NCBI GenBank assembly: GCA_943369525.1
Contig: CALRNL020000002.1
Coordinates: 62,001-126,000 of the forward strand
Direction: 5' to 3'
From: BAIKAL-G1 sp943369525
GTDB taxonomy: Bacteria > Cyanobacteriota > Cyanobacteriia > PCC-6307 > Cyanobiaceae
DNA: 64,000 nucleotides
Shown piece by piece: positions 37,304 through 45,600 of this stretch; position 1 is the first letter of the stretch; the number at the start of each line of letters is the position of its first letter. The notes under the pieces are model-generated. The model was not told the DNA's origin. It saw nothing but the letters and a program-made list of their open reading frames with translations, and did no database searches. A program made the position numbers and the translations under genes.

Positions 37304-40036
37304 ATGGCTGCTGCTTCCCCTTCCTCCGCCGTCGGTGCATCCGCCACCAACCCCCCCGGGGGATCCCCGGGCCCGGGGATCCCCCGCAGTGGTGCCGAGA
37401 TCCGAGCGGCCTTCCTCCACTTCTACGAGCAGCGGGGCCACCGCCCCATGGCCAGCGCTTCCCTGGTGCCGGACGACCCGACGGTGCTGCTGACCATCGC
37501 CGGCATGTTGCCGTTTAAACCCGTGTTCCTGGGCCAACAGGAGCGGCCGGCCCCCCGGGCCACCAGCAGCCAGAAGTGTATCCGCACCAACGATATTGAA
37601 AACGTGGGTCGCACGGCACGCCACCACACGTTCTTTGAGATGCTCGGCAATTTCTCCTTTGGCGATTATTTCAAGGCCCAGGCGATTGCCTGGGCCTGGG
37701 AGCTGAGCACGGGCGTTTTTGGTCTCGATCCCAAGAACCTGGTGGTGAGTGTCTTCCGTGAAGACGAGGAGGCCGAGGCGATCTGGCGCGATGCGGTTGG
37801 CGTGAACCCCAAGCGGATCATCCGCATGGATGAGGCCGATAACTTCTGGGCCTCGGGCCCCACGGGCCCCTGTGGTCCCTGCTCGGAGATCTACTACGAC
37901 TTCAAGCCCGAACTCGGCGATGGGGCCATTGATCTGGAGGACGACAGTCGCTTCATCGAGTTCTACAACCTGGTGTTCATGCAATACAACCGCGACGCCA
38001 GTGGCACCCTCACGCCCCTGGCCAATCGCAACATTGATACCGGCATGGGCCTGGAGCGCATGGCCCAGATTCTCCAGGCGGTGCCCAACAACTACGAAAC
38101 CGACCTGATCTATCCCCTGATTGAAACGGCGGCCGGGTTGGCTGGGGTGGATTATCACGCCCTCGATGCCAAGGGCAAAACCTCCCTGAAGGTCATCGGC
38201 GACCACAGCCGCGCCATCACCCAGTTGATCGCCGATGGCGTCACCGCCTCCAACCTGGGCCGCGGCTACATCCTGCGGCGCCTGCTGCGCCGGGTGGTGC
38301 GCCACGGCCGCCGCCTCGGCATTGATCGGCCCTTTCTCCAGTTGATGGGAGAGGCCTCCATCGCCTTGATGGCCAGTGCCTATCCCCAGCTGGAGCAACG
38401 GCGCGAGGTGATTAGGGCCGAGCTGGAGCGGGAGGAGGCCCGCTTTCTGGAAACCCTGGAGCGGGGCGAAAAGCTGCTGGCCGAGGTGCTGGCGGCCAAG
38501 CCCGACCAGATCTCCGGAGAGCAGGCCTTTGAGCTCTATGACACTTTCGGCTTCCCGATTGAACTCACCGAGGAGATCGCCGAAGAGCATGGGCTGCGCG
38601 TCGATCTGGCCGGTTTTGAGCTGGCGATGCAGGCCCAGCGCCAGCGGGCTAAGGCCGCGGCGGTGAGCCTCGACCTCACCCTCCAGGGGGCGATTGAACA
38701 GGTGGCCTCGGAGCTCGAGGCCACCGCCTTCCAGGGCTACGCCACCCTGGAACATCCCAGTTGCGTGCTGGCCCTGGTCGTGAACGGCGAGCCGGCCGAG
38801 CGGGCCGGGGCAGGCGATCGGGTGCAACTGGTGCTCGATTCCACTCCCTTCTATGGCGAGGGCGGCGGCCAGGTGGGCGACCGGGGCGTTCTGTTGGCCT
38901 CGGGTTCCGAGCGGGAGCTGCTCGTCCAGATCGACACAGTGAGCCGCAACCGCAGCGTGTTTGTCCACAGCGGCCAGGTGCAGCGCGGCCAGCTCGCCGT
39001 CGGCGCCGTGGTGGTCGCCCAGGTCGATCGGGCCTGCCGCCGCCGCGCCCAGGCGAACCACACGGCCACCCACCTGCTGCAGGCGGCCCTCAAGCAGGTG
39101 GTCGATCCGGGCATTGGCCAGGCCGGCTCCCTGGTGGATTTCGATCGCCTGCGCTTCGACTTCCACTGCCCCCGGGCCGTGACCGCTGCCGAGCTGGGGC
39201 AGATTGAGGTCCTGGTTAATGGCTGGATTGCCGACGCCCAGGCCCTGGAGGTGCGGTCGATGGCGATTGACCAGGCCAAGGCGGCTGGCGCCGTGGCGAT
39301 GTTTGGCGAGAAGTACGCCGAGGTGGTGCGGGTGGTGGATGTGCCCGGTGTGTCGATGGAGCTTTGCGGCGGCACCCACGTGGCCAACACGGCCGAGATC
39401 GGCCTGTTCAAGATCGTGGCCGAATCGGGCGTGGCCGCCGGCATCCGCCGCATCGAGGCCGTGGCCGGACCGGCGGTGCTCGCCTACCTGCAGGAGCGGG
39501 AGCTGGTGGTCAAGGCCCTGGGTGACCGTTTCAAGGCCCAGCCGGCCGAGATCGTTGAACGGGTCGGCGCCCTGCAGGAGGAACTCAAGGCCACGGCCAA
39601 GGCCCTGGCGGCGGCCCGGGAAGAACTCGCCCTGGCCAAGGCCTCGGCCCTGGTGGCCCGGGCCCAACCGCTGGGCGGTGATCCAGGCGGTGCGCCCTTC
39701 CTGCTGCTGGTGGAGCGCCTCGATGGGGTGGAGGGGGGCGGCCTGCAGAGCGCGGCCCAGCAATTGGCCGACCAGCTCGGCGAGGGGGCGGCGGTGGTGC
39801 TGGGCGGGCTGAGCGATCCCAAGGACCTGGCAAAAGTGGTCTTAGTGGCTGCCTTTGGCAAGGCCGTCATCGGCAAGGGACCGAAGGCGGGGGCCTTCAT
39901 CGGCGCCGTGGCCAAGCGCTGCGGCGGTGGTGGCGGCGGCCGGCCCAACCTGGCCCAGGCCGGTGGGAAGGACGGCGCAGCCCTGGATGGGGCCCTGGAG
40001 GCGGCCAGGCAGGAGCTTGCTGCTGCGCTGGCCTGA
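37304..40036 (+). CDS. alaS: Alanyl-tRNA synthetase
   Basis: The 910-residue class II synthetase charges tRNA-Ala. Motif blocks include RAAFLHFYEQRGHRPMASASLVP, NDIENVGRTARHHTFFEMLGNFSFGDYF, the editing domain NHTATHLLQAALKQV and the CGGTHV zinc/editing motif, and a C-terminal Ala/Leu-rich domain ending in the Gly-rich KRCGGGGGGRPNLAQAGGK. The ATG at 37304 matches family N-termini; an in-frame GTG at 37256 would add 16 residues. Confidence 0.97.
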   Translation: MAAASPSSAVGASATNPPGGSPGPGIPRSGAEIRAAFLHFYEQRGHRPMASASLVPDDPTVLLTIAGMLPFKPVFLGQQERPAPRATSSQKCIRTNDIENVGRTARHHTFFEMLGNFSFGDYFKAQAIAWAWELSTGVFGLDPKNLVVSVFREDEEAEAIWRDAVGVNPKRIIRMDEADNFWASGPTGPCGPCSEIYYDFKPELGDGAIDLEDDSRFIEFYNLVFMQYNRDASGTLTPLANRNIDTGMGLERMAQILQAVPNNYETDLIYPLIETAAGLAGVDYHALDAKGKTSLKVIGDHSRAITQLIADGVTASNLGRGYILRRLLRRVVRHGRRLGIDRPFLQLMGEASIALMASAYPQLEQRREVIRAELEREEARFLETLERGEKLLAEVLAAKPDQISGEQAFELYDTFGFPIELTEEIAEEHGLRVDLAGFELAMQAQRQRAKAAAVSLDLTLQGAIEQVASELEATAFQGYATLEHPSCVLALVVNGEPAERAGAGDRVQLVLDSTPFYGEGGGQVGDRGVLLASGSERELLVQIDTVSRNRSVFVHSGQVQRGQLAVGAVVVAQVDRACRRRAQANHTATHLLQAALKQVVDPGIGQAGSLVDFDRLRFDFHCPRAVTAAELGQIEVLVNGWIADAQALEVRSMAIDQAKAAGAVAMFGEKYAEVVRVVDVPGVSMELCGGTHVANTAEIGLFKIVAESGVAAGIRRIEAVAGPAVLAYLQERELVVKALGDRFKAQPAEIVERVGALQEELKATAKALAAAREELALAKASALVARAQPLGGDPGGAPFLLLVERLDGVEGGGLQSAAQQLADQLGEGAAVVLGGLSDPKDLAKVVLVAAFGKAVIGKGPKAGAFIGAVAKRCGGGGGGRPNLAQAGGKDGAALDGALEAARQELAAALA

Positions 40037-40170
40037 GTCGGGCCCGCCTCCAGGGCGCTAGGGGCGAATGTCTAACCCCTGCCAAGCGCTAGGCCAATCC
40101 CCTGAACCACGATCAGACTGAACTGGCTGAACACAGCGCCGGCCCCAAGCCATTCCCCAGCCTCGCTCCC

Positions 40171-40830
40171 ATGCCCCTGTTGCTGCCCCCCCTGTTGATC
40201 GCCCAGGCCCAGGTGCAGATGGCCTGTAGCGGCACCCTGCTCCAGGCCCGGGGGCGGGCCGAATTGAAGCGGGCGATTGATGCCCTGCGGCTTTCCCTCA
40301 GCCTGGAGGCGGAGGCGGCTACGGCCGATGGCGCCTTAGCCAGCCTGCAGTCGCGCCTTGATGGGCTGCGCCAGGCCCTCAATCAGCTGGGGGTGCGCAA
40401 GCTAGAGGTCACCTCGCCCTCCACCTGGAGCAGGTCTGCAGAACGGCAGCAACCGGCCCTGACCACGGCCTCCCTGCAGGTGAGTGGCGAGCTGGCGCCA
40501 GCCCAGTTGCAGCAGCTGATCCGCCAGGTTGGCGGCTTGCCGGGGGTGCGCCTCTCCCCCGTCGACCCCCGGGCCCAGGCCAAGGGGAACAGCGCTGCCC
40601 AGGCCAGCTTGCTGAAGGCGGCCTATGGCGACGCCCTCACCCAGGCCGAGGCGATGGCGGCGGCCATCGGCCTGCACCAGCTCCGGCCCCTGGAGGTGGA
40701 AATGGAGGGCGGTGTGACCCCAATCCTGATGCGGGCCACGGTCCGCGCCGATGCGGCCCGCTTTGATCCGGCCGAGTTGCCCGAACCAGTTGATCGCCTC
40801 AGCCTGTTGGTGCGCTTTTGCGCCCGCTGA
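40171..40830 (+). CDS. SIMPL-domain (DUF541) protein
   Basis: A 219-residue secreted-type protein. The first 20 residues are hydrophobic and end near AQAQVQMACS, a plausible signal peptide. The body is SIMPL-like: RAELKRAIDALRLSLSLEAEA, then LQVSGELAPAQLQQLIRQVGGLPGVRLSPV and a C-terminal DALTQAEAMAAAIGLHQLRPLEVEMEGG. SIMPL proteins occur in the envelope; their function is not settled. It follows alaS by 134 bases. Confidence 0.75.
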   Translation: MPLLLPPLLIAQAQVQMACSGTLLQARGRAELKRAIDALRLSLSLEAEAATADGALASLQSRLDGLRQALNQLGVRKLEVTSPSTWSRSAERQQPALTTASLQVSGELAPAQLQQLIRQVGGLPGVRLSPVDPRAQAKGNSAAQASLLKAAYGDALTQAEAMAAAIGLHQLRPLEVEMEGGVTPILMRATVRADAARFDPAELPEPVDRLSLLVRFCAR

Positions 40831-41007
40831 AGCTGGCTGCGTTGGTCTGATTTCGTCGACTGTCCGGTTGTCTGCAGCTTGCATGCATGGGCTGCCGAAT
40901 AGCCCCAGGGCTGCGAGGGAATGACCCTTTCAGCCCCTTGGGGAGCGCAAAAAGTGGTTGAAGCTCTAGATTTAAGCAATCCATTCAAGTGATTCCATCG
41001 GTTTGCG

Positions 41008-41682
41008 ATGCTGCCAACCCGCCACCTCGGTCAACCTGCACCAGAGAACTGGTTTGGCATTGTTGATGGCATCTATGCAATCGTCTTGACAATTGTGGTG
41101 TTGTCCTACCCCCAGTTGATTCTTGACGCGATCAACAAGGCGCGGGCCCATGAAATTCCTTACGACATGCTGGGCCGCCTTTTGCTCTCCCATACCATGT
41201 CTTTTTTTGGCGTCTTTTTTAGTGGTTTTGAGATCTGGTCGATCCATCGTGCCCTGCTCAGCCTAACGATTCCCGCGCGGCGCAAGACCGTGTTCTCGGC
41301 GATTGTGCTTTCGATAGTGACCTTTTCCCCGGTCTGGATTGATGTGAATAACCATCTCAGGCAGGAATACCTGATTAACCATGCCCAGAGGCTGGAAGTC
41401 GACATTGCAGTCTTTCGCCTGGTCTTTTTTATTTTGCTGTTAATTGTCTTTGCGGCCTTGGCCTGGCTGTCCTGGCTAGAGATGGGCAAGTATCCGGATC
41501 GACGCCAGGATCTGGCCCAGGTGAGGGCGGTTTGCCTGCATCGCTGCTGGCTGCTAGTTGCGGTCTATGTCTTCTCGCTGTTGGTTCCCCACCGCGGCGC
41601 CTTATATATTTTTATGTTTGCCATGCTTAGCTACTTCGGCCGGGATGTTTGGCTGTTCCTCCGGGCCCGCTTGGTCCGTTGA
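41008..41682 (+). CDS. TMEM175/DUF1211-like membrane protein (divergent)
   Basis: A 224-residue protein with about five or six hydrophobic spans (about residues 18-38, 57-75, 86-110, 134-156, 182-200). The first span carries NWFGIVDGIYAIVLTIVVL, similar to the FSDG(V/I)FAIA...TLL signature of bacterial TMEM175 potassium channels, whose overall length also fits. The classic FSDG is IVDG here, so it is a divergent member at best. It lies close to another channel-like protein at 42600-43340. Confidence 0.55.
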   Translation: MLPTRHLGQPAPENWFGIVDGIYAIVLTIVVLSYPQLILDAINKARAHEIPYDMLGRLLLSHTMSFFGVFFSGFEIWSIHRALLSLTIPARRKTVFSAIVLSIVTFSPVWIDVNNHLRQEYLINHAQRLEVDIAVFRLVFFILLLIVFAALAWLSWLEMGKYPDRRQDLAQVRAVCLHRCWLLVAVYVFSLLVPHRGALYIFMFAMLSYFGRDVWLFLRARLVR

Positions 41683-42203
41683 GGCCGCTCTCCCAGCATG
41701 CACTGATTGGAATCTGGCTGCCCCCGTCATTCTTGATGTTGTAGAAGCTGAAGGGCATCCTCCCCATCCCGGCGGCTTCGACCCAGCGACCTAAGGCCAA
41801 GTTCTGGGTCCGTTGGCGCGCCATTTTGGGCGCTTTGGATGGGTTGCCTGGCGGCCCTGGGCTTGGGCAATCCCAACCAATCCGGCAGTCGCCAGGCAGC
41901 CTTGCACCAGACCAGAGCAGCACTCCAAGCCCATCAAGAAGAATCCCATGCCCACTCTTCGCTCTTGCCTGAGCCGCAAGCCCATGGCAGGAATGCCCGG
42001 CTTGACCGCAGTGATCAGGCCGGCTCCTAGGGCAACCCCGCCTGAGGACGCTGAACCTTCGATTTCGCTTGGCCCCCATGGTGGGATTTAGGGACGCTGG
42101 GGATTGGTCTGGAGCAAGATTGCGTCGGGTTGATTGGCTCAGCTTGTACCGGAATGCAGATGTTCTGGAGGGGGGCCTAGGCTTGGTATTACTTGGCATT
42201 GCC
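41683..42203. other. Intergenic stretch without a recognised gene
   Basis: No confident gene. Short frames on both strands (for example minus 41791-41985, which starts with a hydrophobic run ending in AQAQ and could be a secreted peptide; plus 41813-42091) lack any recognisable conserved block. Base composition is less extreme than in the neighbouring genes. I see no tRNA, terminator or strong promoter. Confidence 0.5.
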
Positions 42204-42455
42204 ATGGGACGCACCACATTTGGCCTGCTGCTGATCCTCAGCGGCGTCATCGCTTCGATTCAACAACCGGCCACGGCCGTAGTGGTTTGCACCGGGCCCG
42301 GCGTGCCGTCCGGCTGTGTGGTGCGTCGTCCCCGAGCCGTGGCCACCCCGGGAGTCGGGGCCCCTGGGGTGCCGGCGGCGGGGGCACCCGGTTATGGCGC
42401 CGCCGGGCGAGGCGCCAATGTCAATGGTGGTGTGAACCGGGCTGGCCCCCGCTGA
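42204..42455 (+). CDS. Small secreted Gly/Pro-rich hypothetical protein
   Basis: An 83-residue protein from the ATG at 42204. The start TTFGLLLILSGVIASIQQPA is a signal-peptide-like hydrophobic stretch, followed by TAVVVCTGPGVPSGCVVRRP with two Cys that could pair, and a Gly/Ala/Pro-rich tail (GVGAPGVPAAGAPGYG). Similar short secreted proteins occur in Synechococcus/Cyanobium genomes as hypotheticals. The frame is open upstream to 42069, but that part does not look protein-like. Confidence 0.6.
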   Translation: MGRTTFGLLLILSGVIASIQQPATAVVVCTGPGVPSGCVVRRPRAVATPGVGAPGVPAAGAPGYGAAGRGANVNGGVNRAGPR

Positions 42456-42599
42456 ACGCAAGCCGGCCGTCCGGCGCCCTGATAAGGAACAGGCATTGCC
42501 CTTAGGTCCCGGGCCCAAGCCAATTCAACCCAAGTCAAGCCAGTGGAAAACTTAATAGGTTGATGGGGCCTTTCGGGATCCCAGTGCTCTCGCTTGCAA

Positions 42600-43340
42600 C
42601 TATTGCATGGTGTTAATCGCCCTAGACACGACAATCACCAGCAAGATCAACATCGAGAAGGATTGCAAAAGTTGCAATACTTTTGCTTTGTTGCCCAATA
42701 CCGTGTGATTTTCTGGCGGCCCCAGGGTATTGCTTGTTATTACTGTGAAATAGAGGTAATCCAAGGTACTTGGCAGCCAGCGGGCATTGGCCTCTACGGC
42801 CTCGCGCGGAAACAAGATCGAGCAGGGGGTTTCCGGATGGATCAGGCGCCGCACCTGGGTTGGGTAGTCGTCATACCAATACCAAAAGAAAAACACCAGA
42901 TTTAAGGAAATATAGATCCCGCTGGAAAGGCCCAGTAGCAGGAAGGAGCCCACCTTGAAGGAGTAGATGCCGATAATGATGGCAATCAGGTTCAGGGCTA
43001 GGTCAATTGCGGCTAAAATGCCAAAGATCAGTAGGATTTTGCGAAAAAAGCGCACTTGGTGCATGATCGATTTGACCATCACCAGGGCCATCACCACAAG
43101 CACCGCTTCTAGGGCGCTGGAGAGGATCGTGAAGATCCAGTGATCTGGGGGCACCACCTGTTGAACTCTGAGCGCATTGGCAGGGTCTGTCCAGTAGATC
43201 TGAAACGTGATCCAGCGCACCACCATGTTGATGATTGGCGATAGGGTTAGCGCCAAGATGTAAACAGTATTGGTTTTGCGATTCGGCAGATGATGTAGGT
43301 GATGACGGACTCGCGTTTCCATCTCTTTATTTGGGATCAA
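42600..43340 (-). CDS. Channel-like membrane protein with a non-canonical pore sequence
   Basis: A 246-residue protein with four hydrophobic spans in its first 155 residues (about 25-45, 68-92, 100-125, 130-152) followed by a pore-like unit: WLPSTLDYLYFTVITSNTL, then GPPENHTVLGNKAKVLQLL and a last span SFSMLILLVIVVSRAI. The helix-turn-helix layout parallels K+ channels, but the filter is TSNTLGPPE rather than TVGYG, and it most resembles a family whose equivalent reads NATAFSPTD. It is therefore channel-like without a potassium signature. Confidence 0.65.
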   Translation of the reverse strand: MIPNKEMETRVRHHLHHLPNRKTNTVYILALTLSPIINMVVRWITFQIYWTDPANALRVQQVVPPDHWIFTILSSALEAVLVVMALVMVKSIMHQVRFFRKILLIFGILAAIDLALNLIAIIIGIYSFKVGSFLLLGLSSGIYISLNLVFFFWYWYDDYPTQVRRLIHPETPCSILFPREAVEANARWLPSTLDYLYFTVITSNTLGPPENHTVLGNKAKVLQLLQSFSMLILLVIVVSRAINTMQ

Positions 43341-43788
43341 TCTAGGCGACCATTTTGGCCGATTCTTGCGGGTTTGGTGGCTTGCTTAAAGGCTCCGGTT
43401 AGGGCCATGGCCAATAGGGTCCCCCTGGTCGGTGCCCCTTGGCCGGGCCCCACTGGCCCCAATGACCAACCAAGACCGCTCCAGCTTGCAACGAATGTCC
43501 CGCCCCTGGACTGCCGTACCGGCGCAGTAATGGCGTTGTGGCGGGAATCCGCCCAGGGGCGCTGTTGATCGTTAAAGTCCAGCCCCAGCCTTGTTTTTGC
43601 CTCACCCTGGCCGCCGGAATCCCCTCGCCAAGCCCTAGATCGCCCGCCCCGGCCCCTTGCCACTCCGCGGCGACCACACCGGAGCTCTCAAGCGGGCTGT
43701 AGGGTGGACGTGATTCTAAGATTTCTCTTGAGCGAGCTCATCACTTCCTGAGGGCTGTCGAAGGATCGGTTCATATCGTTTTCCGTTC
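43341..43788. other. Long leader region of the RRM protein gene
   Basis: No gene is evident; minus frames covering it look spurious. The last 110 bases contain an imperfect inverted repeat, GAGCTCTCAAG (43682-43692) and CTTGAG-CG-AGCTC (43727-43739), which could pair as an 11-bp stem with a two-base bulge across a 34-base loop. TAAGAT around 43717-43722 might be a -10 hexamer. Cold-induced RRM genes often have long structured leaders, which would fit. Confidence 0.5.
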
Positions 43789-44160
43789 ATGACAATTTAC
43801 GTGGGTAATCTTTCCTTCGATGCCGAAGTGGAAGACCTCCAGGGCCTGTTTTCCCAGTATGGGCAGCTGAAGCAGTGCAGCTTGCCCCTCGATCGGGACA
43901 CGGGTCGCAAGCGTGGTTTCGCTTTTGTTGAGCTTTCCAGTGATGCCGAGGAAGCCAAGGCCATCGACGAACTTCAGGATGTCGAGTGGATGGGTCGCAT
44001 GATCCGAGTTAATAAGGCTGAACCCCGTGGTGGCGGTGGCGGCGGCGGCGGTAGCCGGGGTGGCTACGGCGGCGGTGGCGGCGGCGGCGGTTACGGCGGC
44101 GGCGGTGGCGGTGGTGGCTACGGCGGCGGTGGCGGTGGCGGTGGCCGCAGCCGCTACTGA
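43789..44160 (+). CDS. Glycine-rich RNA-binding protein, RRM family (Rbp type)
   Basis: A 123-residue RNA-binding protein of the cold-inducible cyanobacterial Rbp type. One RRM fills residues 1-80: RNP2 IYVGNLSF at 3-10 and RNP1 KRGFAFVEL at 41-49. The tail is Gly-rich with three YGGGGGGGG-like units and ends RSRY. Such proteins bind mRNA and accumulate at low temperature. The Gly-codon run (44030-44150) is a natural source of slippage. Confidence 0.95.
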   Translation: MTIYVGNLSFDAEVEDLQGLFSQYGQLKQCSLPLDRDTGRKRGFAFVELSSDAEEAKAIDELQDVEWMGRMIRVNKAEPRGGGGGGGGSRGGYGGGGGGGGYGGGGGGGGYGGGGGGGGRSRY

Positions 44161-44345
44161 GCCCTCGCCCGGTTGCTGACACGTCGCTCCCAAGGGGCGC
44201 TGACGTGATGCCTGGCGGGATCCCTGATCCCCCGGGCGACCCAGCCCCCCCCCCATTTGAGCGGCACCCTGGGTCCTAGGGGCCTGGTTTTGCCAGGCTT
44301 CCGGGTCCTCTTTTCGTAACCTCCAGCCAGGGGAATCCCCATCCC

Positions 44346-44930
44346 TTGGCCAAGGAGCCACTGGCCATCTCGCTGCTAGTTCGCTGGCTGCTGGGGTGGT
44401 TTCTTTGTGGGCGTTTGCCCGGCCTACCCCAGGGTTTCCAGGCTCTGGAGCTGGCAACCGAGCTGGGGCTGTCGAGATGGATCCCGGCCGGCCATGGAGC
44501 CCGCAGCCTGGTCCATCTCCTGGCTGGCCTGAAGCGGCAGAGCCTGCAGCCCCTGGAGCTGCCCGTGGTCGATGACCACTCCAGGGATGGCACCGCCGCG
44601 ATCGCCCAGGCCGCTGGGGCCGCTGCGCTTGGTCTGGGGCATGGGCTGGCTGCCCGATGGGGGCGCCCTGTTCCCTGGGGGCCTGAGCAAGCGGGTGCTG
44701 GTCGGCCGTGGTCGCCTACGCCTCGACTAACTGGTGGCTGAAACCCGCCGCGCTGAATCGGTGCACCTGGTGATTTAGCCCTTTTGGCTGGCTCCGGCCG
44801 TGGGGCCGCAGACCTGGGCGGTGGCGGCCAACCTGCTGTTTGCCACGGCTTTCAACCTGCCCTGCCTGGAGCTGCAGCGCTAAACGCGGCGGCGCTTGCA
44901 GGCCCCGTTGGCTTGGCTGGCCCCTTGATT
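44346..44930 (+). pseudogene. Decayed glycosyltransferase/acyltransferase remnant (carotenoid glycoside type)
   Basis: Two fragments lie head to tail in different frames. The first (44346 to about 44640) has LLAGLKRQSLQPLELPVVDD and VVDDHSRDGTAAIAQAAGA, the start of a family 2 glycosyltransferase. The second, in a frame starting near 44641, reads LPDGGALFPGGLSKRVLVG, then VAETRRAESVHLV, and NLLFATAFNLPCLELQR, matching the glycosyl-4,4'-diaponeurosporenoate acyltransferase (CrtO-like) family. That frame is broken by stops at 44728 (TAA), 44776 (TAG) and 44881 (TAA) inside conserved blocks. A deletion probably joined the two genes, and decay followed. Confidence 0.7.
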
Positions 44931-44986
44931 GGAATAAAGGATTGAGCTTGCAACCAATCGTTTGGCGGCGCGACCAGACTCAAACC

Positions 44987-45202
44987 ATGCAGGATTCCAA
45001 ACCCGATGGGGGCCCCTATCGGGTGCGCTTCGCGGATCGCCACGAGCGCAGTGTTCCCGATGAGGTGCGCGGGCCCCGCTTTGGCTGCCTGGATGACGCC
45101 CTGGCCTTCGCCCACCTTCAGGTGAACAGTCGCAACGCTGCCCTGATTGTGGAAAAGCTGGCCCCAGGAGGCTGCTGGTTGCAGATGGCCAGGCTGGATT
45201 AG
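44987..45202 (+). CDS. Small conserved hypothetical protein
   Basis: A 71-residue protein from the ATG at 44987, with a Lys/Arg/Asp-rich mixed sequence (PYRVRFADRHERSVPDEVRGPRFG) and a C-terminal VEKLAPGGCWLQMARLD. No signal peptide or membrane span. It follows the pseudogene region by about 55 bases. No known domain recognised. Confidence 0.6.
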   Translation: MQDSKPDGGPYRVRFADRHERSVPDEVRGPRFGCLDDALAFAHLQVNSRNAALIVEKLAPGGCWLQMARLD

Positions 45203-45281
45203 CCCCTTGTTTTCAACAACCTGGCCAAGGGAAGGGGCCTGGCAGGCATGCCGGGCCCAGGTCGCTAGGAAGCCGGGACCC

Positions 45282-45416
45282 TCAGCGGCGGCCCAGCAGG
45301 TCTTCCCAGGTGGGAGCGGAGGCCGGGGCGCTGGGGAAGGGACGGGGCTGGGCCGGGATGGGGGCGTGGCGGATCGGTCCGATCGCCGGTTGAAGGGCGG
45401 AGAGGGTGCTGGTCAT
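45282..45416 (-). CDS. Short Pro/Ala-rich hypothetical protein
   Basis: A 44-codon frame from an ATG at 45416. The sequence starts TSTLSALQPAIGPIRHAPIP, becomes Pro-rich, and ends SAPTWEDLLGRR, a tail typical of small picocyanobacterial proteins. The gap to the converging gene at 44987-45202 is 79 bases. Without homologues the call rests on size, composition and the tail. Confidence 0.4.
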   Translation of the reverse strand: MTSTLSALQPAIGPIRHAPIPAQPRPFPSAPASAPTWEDLLGRR

Positions 45417-45600
45417 GGAAAGCAAACAGATGGTCAGTATGGATCTCGCACCGGGCGGCGTTCCTTCCCGCAATGGGGAATCACATGGGAACGCCTGGCA
45501 TGGACCTTGTTGCTGGCCCCAGGAAGCTCGGGGCGAGGCACGGTGCTGGGTCTGGCGATGGCGAATTCGAACTCGCCGGCTTCTGCCAGATTTCATCACC

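Noticed and set aside
36782..39763. 993-codon minus-strand frame opposite alaS
   Set aside because: It is composed of Gly/His/Gln-rich filler in the complement of a clear alanyl-tRNA synthetase with intact motifs, as expected for a GC-rich shadow frame.
41627..42250. 207-codon minus-strand frame
   Set aside because: It runs across the end of the TMEM175-like gene and the start of a secreted protein gene and is low-complexity.
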